The position numbers and the translations under genes are program-made. Shown here in pieces: positions 5,994 through 10,052 of a DNA stretch of 10,052 nucleotides (positions are counted from its first letter, which is position 1; every line of letters begins with the position of its first letter). The notes beneath the pieces were generated by a model that made no database searches, was not told the origin of the DNA, and saw only the letters and a program-made list of their open reading frames with translations. The stretch spans positions 1 through 10,052 of the forward strand of contig JAGVMI010000114.1 of NCBI GenBank assembly GCA_020053845.1, in the 5' to 3' direction. This stretch comes from Candidatus Babeliales bacterium (GTDB lineage Bacteria; Babelota; Babeliae; Babelales; Vermiphilaceae).

Positions 5994-6119
5994 GTGGTTT
6001 CTCATAGGCACGCTCCCGTGTGTATGATTGAGCATATCACGCAAAGCTTAGAAGGCTTGTACTGCGAAGTGGTTAGGCTAGCGCATCTTTTTGAAGATGA
6101 TGCAAACCAAGCGCGATAA
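5994..6119 (+). CDS. Possible small protein or frameshifted extension of the His-rich protein
   Basis: An open frame begins right after the His-rich gene, in the +1 frame relative to it. Starting from GTG 5994 it gives 41 residues (VVSHRHAPVCMIEH..., ending ...HLFEDDANQAR). AGGTG (5985-5988 and the preceding bases) supplies a ribosome site. ATG 6024 would give 31 residues. The frame also connects to the end of the His-rich gene by a single +1 slip at its AGG-TGA stop, and its His content is similar to that gene. It may be a small gene, a programmed frameshift product, or the remnant of a longer reading frame. An 11-codon ORF from ATG 5992 overlaps ATG 6024 as ATGA and is probably chance. Confidence 0.35.
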   Translation: MVSHRHAPVCMIEHITQSLEGLYCEVVRLAHLFEDDANQAR

Positions 6120-6175
6120 GAAAAATGACGATCAGGCATCTTAAAACGTGATAATAACAGTGAGCATTGATACTG

Positions 6176-6793
6176 ATGAAGCTTTATCAGAGCTGCAAAT
6201 GGCATTTTTTACTAGTATTAGCCGTTGTGTATGTAGGTACAAGTGTATGTTTGCAGGATAAAATGACTGCGGTACATACAAACAATAACATATATTGGAA
6301 TGGATATATGCGGGCAAGCAGAGGAGGTGCAATTGACATACGGATAACAAAGCAATTGCAAAGCTGCGGGCTACACAGCAGATTTTTGTGTCGAGATTGT
6401 TTTGTATTTGAGCCGGAGCCTTACTGTTTGCCATACGCTTTGCTGTATTTTCATGCACTAAAACTCACCCATCACATGCAGCTCAAGGGCGTGCCGCTTG
6501 GCAATACTAACCAAGATATGTTTTATGCGTATGAAGATAATGTTGAGATGTATGGGAGTGCAAGCTGGGAGTTGATAGCGCTCAAGCAGACGATTAAACG
6601 TGATGATATATACGTGCGTATTGCCAGAGGCGAGCATGATGTTATGAAGGATCCTCTTTGTACAGGGGATCACGAGCATTATTATCTTTATAATACAGCT
6701 GATAGTACGTTGACGCGCGACTCTTCTACGCAAAGATTATTTCAGCATATGCGTGAGCAGTATAATAGTAAGCAATGTTTACTACAAAATTAG
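6176..6793 (+). CDS. Exported Cys-containing protein of unknown function
   Basis: The protein has 205 residues and no family I recognise. The N-terminal hydrophobic core FLLVLAVVYVG (11-21) marks a signal peptide, probably cut near residues 22-27. The mature part has a Cys cluster, Cys64, Cys72, Cys75 (CRDC) and Cys84, plus Cys162 and Cys201. This suits disulfides in an exported protein; a metal site is the alternative. The middle is rich in Tyr, His and aromatic residues (PYCLPYALLYFHALKLTHH). The C-terminus is not basic, unlike several neighbours. ATG 6176 is preferred to TTG 6167, which would add only three residues; neither has a strong Shine-Dalgarno. It lies 186 bases after the His-rich gene and 80 bases before the ankyrin gene, so it may have its own control. 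GATAAT at 6150-6155 could be a -10, but no -35 was found. Confidence 0.8.
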   Translation: MKLYQSCKWHFLLVLAVVYVGTSVCLQDKMTAVHTNNNIYWNGYMRASRGGAIDIRITKQLQSCGLHSRFLCRDCFVFEPEPYCLPYALLYFHALKLTHHMQLKGVPLGNTNQDMFYAYEDNVEMYGSASWELIALKQTIKRDDIYVRIARGEHDVMKDPLCTGDHEHYYLYNTADSTLTRDSSTQRLFQHMREQYNSKQCLLQN

Positions 6794-6804
6794 ATCGCAA
6801 TATG

Positions 6805-6833
6805 ACGCACCTATATTAGAAAATGCGGTGCGT
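6805..6833 (+). other. Inverted repeat before the ankyrin gene
   Basis: ACGCACC (6805-6811) and GGTGCGT (6827-6833) are perfect 7-base complements with a 15-base AT-rich loop. They lie 12 bases after the stop of the preceding gene. There is no U-run afterwards, so an intrinsic terminator is not supported. It could be a regulator-binding dyad or an mRNA-stabilising stem between two cistrons. Confidence 0.3.
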
Positions 6834-6873
6834 AAGCGGCGCTAAAATGTAACAACAAAAGTGCTGGACAGCT

Positions 6874-7770
6874 ATGATGCGCAACATTACAAAAATATTA
6901 TTACTTTTCTGGATTATTCAATTACGCGCAATGAGCGATCAGTATCAAACCAGCTCACCCTTACAACGCTTATTTGCATACTTGGAGAGCACCCAAACTT
7001 TTGGCGCACAAGTATCTGAGCTGGAAGTGCAAAAGTTTTTTGATGCAGGTATAGATCCCAATAGTAATGTACTAATACTCATGCCTGTGCACGAATGGAT
7101 GCGCAACTATAGTGGCTTGCCTAGTTCTATTATTGCATGCTGCCAGAGAGAGCCTGCGCTTATTCGGTATATTAAACAGGGTAAGTATGAAAAAGCATGT
7201 GATCACATTACACAATGGACTGCACGGGTAAGTGATGCACAAGGGCGAACGCCTTTGTATCATGCAATCAGGTGTCAAGCTGATGAGAATTGGTGCACAC
7301 AGATGGTCACTAAGTTGTTGGAAGCGGGTGCTGATCCGCTTACCTGTGGCGATAAGAATGCGACACCGCCGTTATGCATAGCAGCCTTTTTGCATCGCTC
7401 GTTTCTATTTTCTATTTTGTGCAAATATGGCGCATCTCCTGACCAAAAATGCTTGAAAGGGCGTGATGCGCTATCTATGAGCAAAATTTCTTTAGAATGT
7501 ATTCCCGTTGAGCAGCGTGAATCGATAAGGCTGATACGTGAGCAGAGTTCTGACACTTTAGAAACGCAAGAGATATTAAGAAAGCTTGCCGAGAAGCAGG
7601 AAGTAGCAGATACTTCTGAGAATGTTACTGATTCTTGCAAGCAGATGGAGATGGATAGAGCGAGCACTAATGACGCTGATTCTGTACATATGCAATGCGT
7701 TTATAGTGAACATCTTCAGCGAGAGATAGTTTTTCCTTGGTGGTTACAATACGACGAGAATGGCAATTAG
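6874..7770 (+). CDS. Exported ankyrin-repeat protein
   Basis: The protein has 298 residues. A signal peptide spans 1-19 (core ILLLFWIIQL), predicted to be cut after LRA, before Met20. Two clear ankyrin repeats follow: DAQGRTPLYHA...VTKLLEAGADP (121-155) and DKNATPPLCIAAF...ILCKYGASPD (160-190). A degenerate third begins near GRDALSM (196-202), and a possible weak one lies near 45-62 (FFDAGIDPN). Ankyrin repeats bind proteins. In host-associated bacteria exported ones often act on host targets, but here that is inference. Residues 205-270 are charged and probably helical or disordered. The C-terminus ends in an aromatic patch, IVFPWWLQY. ATG 6874 has GGA 5 bases upstream; the adjacent ATG 6877 is equally possible. 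The next gene starts 9 bases after the stop, with its Shine-Dalgarno overlapping this stop codon. Confidence 0.88.
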   Translation: MMRNITKILLLFWIIQLRAMSDQYQTSSPLQRLFAYLESTQTFGAQVSELEVQKFFDAGIDPNSNVLILMPVHEWMRNYSGLPSSIIACCQREPALIRYIKQGKYEKACDHITQWTARVSDAQGRTPLYHAIRCQADENWCTQMVTKLLEAGADPLTCGDKNATPPLCIAAFLHRSFLFSILCKYGASPDQKCLKGRDALSMSKISLECIPVEQRESIRLIREQSSDTLETQEILRKLAEKQEVADTSENVTDSCKQMEMDRASTNDADSVHMQCVYSEHLQREIVFPWWLQYDENGN

Positions 7771-7779
7771 GAGAGATAT

Positions 7780-8298
7780 ATGGTTACTATACGTATGCAT
7801 GTATGGGTGATGTTGATTGCTGCTCAGGTGCAATATTTGCAAAGCATGGGTTTTGTAGAGCCGTACCCAAGTGATTTTCCGGCGGCTTGGCAAGCAGTGG
7901 GCATTGCTTGTTCAGGCATAGTGCAACAGCCTGCTTTGCAATCGCAAGAAGTACCGTTACGTTATGGCTTGAGTGAGCAAGAATTTCAGAACATACAACA
8001 TCTTGCGCAACAAAAAGCGGGCACAGCTGAAAAGCAATCAGAAAATCAACCTGCTGGTTCTGCACCGGCTGAGTTAAGTCCACAAGAGCCGACTGCGCTT
8101 ATCGACGAGCTGAGCATGAAAGATGAAGAGCAGGGTCTGCAACCACTCAGCAAGAGTGCGGCAAAAGCACTTATTACACTTGCTGAGCAGCAGCGCAATA
8201 AGCCTGTGCGTGAGTACCAATCTAATTGTTCAAAAAAATCTGCACGAATCAAGCGCGCATTGCCAATACAGCAGCCCGATAAAGCAAAAAAGAAATGA
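7780..8298 (+). CDS. Exported Gln/Ala-rich helical protein of unknown function
   Basis: The protein has 172 residues and no family I recognise. The signal sequence covers about 1-22 (core VWVMLIAAQV), with a likely cut before Met23; a start at ATG 7795 would shorten it by five residues. The mature protein is rich in Gln, Ala, Ser and Glu. It contains two similar predicted helices, LSEQEFQNIQHLAQQ (64-78) and LSKSAAKALITLAEQ (123-137), joined by a Pro/Glu/Ser linker, which suggests an ancient internal duplication. The C-terminus is strongly basic (SKKSARIKRAL then KAKKK). AGGAG (7769-7773) sits 6 bases before ATG 7780 and overlaps the stop of the ankyrin gene, so the two are tightly linked in one transcript. 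Function is unknown. Confidence 0.85.
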   Translation: MVTIRMHVWVMLIAAQVQYLQSMGFVEPYPSDFPAAWQAVGIACSGIVQQPALQSQEVPLRYGLSEQEFQNIQHLAQQKAGTAEKQSENQPAGSAPAELSPQEPTALIDELSMKDEEQGLQPLSKSAAKALITLAEQQRNKPVREYQSNCSKKSARIKRALPIQQPDKAKKK

Positions 8299-8351
8299 GC
8301 GAGGAGTGCGAGGCGCTGCTTGCGGCTATGGCTATCAGGGATGTAATGTAA
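8295..8351 (+). CDS. Possible 18-codon ORF overlapping the previous stop
   Basis: ATG 8295-8297 overlaps the TGA of the preceding gene (8296-8298) as ATGA and opens an 18-residue frame (MSEECEALLAAMAIRDVM) ending at TAA 8349-8351. No Shine-Dalgarno is apparent other than purines within the previous gene's Lys-rich end. The overlap resembles that of the 30-codon ORF at the head of the array. Chance is a strong alternative for so short a frame. Confidence 0.2.
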   Translation: MSEECEALLAAMAIRDVM

Positions 8352-8370
8352 GTAATGTAATGGAGTAATG
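8343..8370 (+). repeat. Four GTAATG copies before an exported-protein gene
   Basis: GTAATG occurs at 8343-8348, 8352-8357, 8357-8362 and 8365-8370. Each copy contains an ATG, and the first two also offer TAA overlaps. The tract lies 43 bases before the real start at 8413. It may be slippage-derived, or it may hold ribosomes through start-stop codons; neither can be shown here. Confidence 0.6.
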
Positions 8371-8412
8371 TGCGGTAAGCACTGCCTGTTATTACTGAGT
8401 GGAGGAATATGC

Positions 8413-8856
8413 ATGTATAGGAATAAGTACTACGCGATAATGGTTTTTGCTATTCTTATCACGAATCACTTAGCGCGTGGCCTTGAGCCAAAGCGAGCTG
8501 TCATGAATTCGCACGTGGATTGGAGCATGTATTTACGTGAGCCAACAGAAGCCTATACAAGCAATCTATGCGCAGGCACCATACTCTTTCCCAAGAACCT
8601 ATCTAATCAGCAAGCACCGAGCGATCGCTCTCAAAAGCAGGGAGTCCCCACCTATTCTTTGGCTGATATTGTAAGACTTGGCATCAATAGTAACATGAGT
8701 TCTCAGGCGCGTGATAGCGCGTGCGAAATACTATACATTTTTGGTGCACAGCGTAACACTCGCGGTGTTGCTCGAAGCAAGTCTGTAATTCCTGCATACG
8801 CAAAACAGCATGAATCTAACTACAAAGGCAAACCACAGCGCGGTACAAGAAAGTAA
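8413..8856 (+). CDS. Exported protein of unknown function, basic C-terminus
   Basis: The protein has 147 residues and no family I recognise. ATG 8413 is chosen over the in-frame ATG 8368 because GGAGGA (8401-8406) lies 6 bases before it and the protein then begins with a normal signal peptide (residues 1-23, core AIMVFAILIT, possible cut after ARG). The mature part has only two Cys (53 and 104). A probable helical stretch at 82-112 (LADIVRLGI, then ARDSACEILYIFGAQRN) precedes a basic, extended tail ending KGKPQRGTRK. The helix-then-basic-tail plan resembles the preceding gene's product, but alignment by eye is too weak to claim homology. It lies 114 bases after the preceding gene, across the GTAATG tract. 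Confidence 0.8.
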   Translation: MYRNKYYAIMVFAILITNHLARGLEPKRAVMNSHVDWSMYLREPTEAYTSNLCAGTILFPKNLSNQQAPSDRSQKQGVPTYSLADIVRLGINSNMSSQARDSACEILYIFGAQRNTRGVARSKSVIPAYAKQHESNYKGKPQRGTRK

Positions 8857-8982
8857 GGCTCTGCCCAACGCATCGTATCACTTTCCTTGTAGCTTTTTTC
8901 CTTCACGCTTATATTGCCTTTCTTTTGCTTTTTATCACACTGGTACGAATATATTTTTTAGGTATCAGTGAGGCGAAAAAAG
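8857..8982 (+). promoter_or_regulatory. Pyrimidine-rich gap with a weak promoter candidate
   Basis: The 126 bases between two exported-protein genes are unusually T/C-rich on the plus strand (about 8880-8935), including TTTTTT runs at 8894-8899 and 8954-8959. No GC-rich stem precedes the T-runs, so a standard terminator is not supported. TTGCTT (8925-8930) and AATATA (8948-8953) are spaced by 17 bases and could be a weak promoter for the following gene. A transcriptional break or a fresh start is the most likely role. Confidence 0.2.
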
Positions 8983-9522
8983 ATGAGTTATAAAATGTAT
9001 ACTGCTGCGCGTATTAGTGTGTGTGCATTATTGCTGCACAATGGAATCTCTTCATGTGGTATACGTGTTGCAAGTATAGATGAATGGCAAAAAGTAGTTG
9101 AGAAAGCATTGCAACTTAATCTGCTTAGTTCTCTGGGTGGTAAACCTTACGTATCGCCTGCTGATCGCCTTGTAGCTACATCTATACTATGTGCCAGTCT
9201 TGAAAAATTAGTGCCGGTGAAAGAGCAAATACACACATGTATAAAGCTAGGCAAGCCTGTAGATAGCAGCTTTGACTGGTGTGAAAAAGAAGTGAGCCAA
9301 GCGCGCAATAGTGCAGCGCAAAAATTGATGAAAAAACATTTGGCTGCTGCGCCTATCGCTCAATCAGAACCTACGCGTGCATTTCAAAATGCAAAGAATT
9401 CCCGCATGCATAATCGCGGGATATATGCATCTCACAAGCCACTCAAGCAGGAGCTTGACGGCAGGTGTGTGAGGGGGCGTAAGCATCATCGTGTGGACTA
9501 CAGCATGTGTCGCAAAAGATAA
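8983..9522 (+). CDS. Exported, possibly lipid-anchored Cys-rich protein of unknown function
   Basis: The protein has 179 residues and no family I recognise. The N-terminal hydrophobic segment (about 8-24) ends in ISSC (22-25), which fits the lipoprotein signal pattern. Cys25 could therefore be lipidated with Gly26 at +2, although a normal signal peptidase site nearby is also possible. Further Cys lie at 70, 86, 100, 162 and 176. The middle (33-120) is predicted mostly helical (EWQKVVEKALQLNLLSSL, then EVSQARNSAAQKLMKKH). The tail is highly basic, with a Cys-bracketed patch RCVRGRKHHR (161-170) and the ending CRKR. ATG 8983 is preferred to GTG 8968 because GAGG (8970-8973) lies 9 bases before it and overlaps the GTG. 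The next gene begins 17 bases after its stop. Confidence 0.85.
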   Translation: MSYKMYTAARISVCALLLHNGISSCGIRVASIDEWQKVVEKALQLNLLSSLGGKPYVSPADRLVATSILCASLEKLVPVKEQIHTCIKLGKPVDSSFDWCEKEVSQARNSAAQKLMKKHLAAAPIAQSEPTRAFQNAKNSRMHNRGIYASHKPLKQELDGRCVRGRKHHRVDYSMCRKR

Positions 9523-9539
9523 AATGCGGGAGTAGATAC

Positions 9540-9875
9540 ATGGCGTTTCTAAAAATGGCGTGTAGTGTTGTGTTATTGATGATGTGTTTATCTGCTTATG
9601 CTATGAGAAATGGATCAGGTAGCTTTAGAGCTATAGGAGAGCACACGGCTTGCGATGAAAGCGCACATACCGAACTTTATTATGTTGTGGGCACTGCGTC
9701 GATCTGGGCCAGTTATGATAAAGCATCAGGAAGATATTGGACTTCAGCAGAGGCGCTTCGTGGGCATAGCTATACGCAAAAAGAGTCCAAAGGAATATTC
9801 GAATTGATGAGAAACGATTTTGATGATCCATCAAATAAGCCTCTGCGTCGATATGGCGATTCAGATTCAGAATAG
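9540..9875 (+). CDS. Small exported protein of unknown function
   Basis: The protein has 111 residues and no family I recognise. A strong signal peptide covers 1-21 (core CSVVLLMMCLSAYA), with an AYA cleavage site directly before Met22, leaving a mature protein of about 90 residues. That part holds a compact, aromatic stretch (ELYYVVGTASIWASYDKASGRYW, residues about 44-66), likely beta-rich, and ends in an acidic DSDSE after RRYG. It lacks the basic tail of several neighbours. ATG 9540 is chosen over GTG 9507 because GGGAG (9528-9532) lies 7 bases before it, and the GTG would place 11 charged residues ahead of the signal core. It follows the preceding gene by 17 bases and is probably cotranscribed with it. 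Confidence 0.85.
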   Translation: MAFLKMACSVVLLMMCLSAYAMRNGSGSFRAIGEHTACDESAHTELYYVVGTASIWASYDKASGRYWTSAEALRGHSYTQKESKGIFELMRNDFDDPSNKPLRRYGDSDSE

Positions 9876-9937
9876 CGCGATCTCGAGTAAGGCTTAAGTG
9901 ACTGTTTCAGCCTAGTGAAGTATACGGAGATAATCTC

Positions 9938-10052
9938 GTGTGCGAAAGAACGTATATAAGTGCTTTGCTTGTATGTATAAACATGTCTATTTCATTATCA
10001 CACGCTATGCAGGGCCAACAAGATAAAAGCCAGCTGCTTGGCAACTTTATGA
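9938..10052 (+). CDS. Start of a further exported protein, cut by the window edge
   Basis: GTG 9938 has a good ribosome site, GGAGA (9926-9930), with a 7-base spacer, and opens a frame that reaches the right edge (38 codons plus one base). The first 23 residues are a signal peptide (core YISALLVCINMSISL) ending SHA, with Met24 at the predicted mature start (MQGQQDKSQLLGNFM...). It continues the pattern of the array, on the same strand and 62 bases after the previous stop. No in-frame ATG would retain the full signal sequence; an ATG at 9983 would remove most of it. Function is unknown. Confidence 0.75.
   Translation, partial: MCERTYISALLVCINMSISLSHAMQGQQDKSQLLGNFM

Noticed and set aside
5294..6793. 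Paralogy between the His-rich protein and the Cys-containing protein
   Set aside because: Both are similar in size and aromatic-rich, but by eye only scattered short matches appear, so homology is not supported.
8857..8982. Intrinsic terminator at the T-runs
   Set aside because: The T-runs are not preceded by a stable GC-rich stem; the region is simply pyrimidine-rich.
9400..9421. Hairpin TCCCGC / GCGGGA with a 10-base loop
   Set aside because: It lies well inside a coding region and has no U-run; no reason to think it is a terminator or regulatory site.
4473..10052. CRISPR array, toxin-antitoxin pair or restriction-modification system
   Set aside because: No regularly spaced repeats and no recognisable toxin, antitoxin, nuclease or DNA methylase; the only methyltransferase resembles small-molecule carboxyl methylases.

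Overview
The window looks like a bacterial genome with a host-associated lifestyle. Housekeeping genes of ordinary type sit beside a long run of small exported proteins that I do not recognise, one of them carrying ankyrin repeats. The style (many short signal-peptide proteins without known families, secreted ankyrin and hemerythrin-like proteins, moderate GC) fits Candidatus Dependentiae (TM6) best. That assignment is inference; nothing here is a taxonomic marker, and Chlamydiae-like or other intracellular lineages cannot be excluded.

Layout. 1-578 (minus) is the N-terminal two thirds of an RluA/RluD-type pseudouridine synthase. 758-2116 (plus) is a complete MgtE magnesium channel, divergent from it across a 179-base region that holds a good minus-strand sigma70-type promoter and hairpins. 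2232-2398 holds tRNA-Lys(UUU) and tRNA-Glu(UUC) behind a TTGACA promoter, followed by two tandem small hairpins. 2466-4350 (minus) holds two genes read in the same direction: an exported hemerythrin-like diiron protein with a Pro/Gln/Glu linker, then a methyltransferase with a signal peptide. A 112-base gap with a long inverted repeat and a competing hairpin separates them.

From about 4404 to the right edge everything is on the plus strand. A likely extended -10 promoter is followed by a 30-codon ORF overlapping the next start by ATGA, then eight complete genes and one cut by the edge. All nine larger proteins begin with a signal peptide. Six of them have Met exactly at the predicted mature N-terminus, and five end in a strongly basic tail. 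Only the ankyrin protein has a recognisable fold. Tight spacing (9 to 18 bases at several junctions) suggests one or a few transcripts. The block reads as an accessory array of exported proteins, plausibly facing the host or the cell envelope, but no function can be assigned from sequence alone.

Several starts given here are internal to the longest open frame, because a Shine-Dalgarno sequence and a signal peptide both point to the internal ATG.
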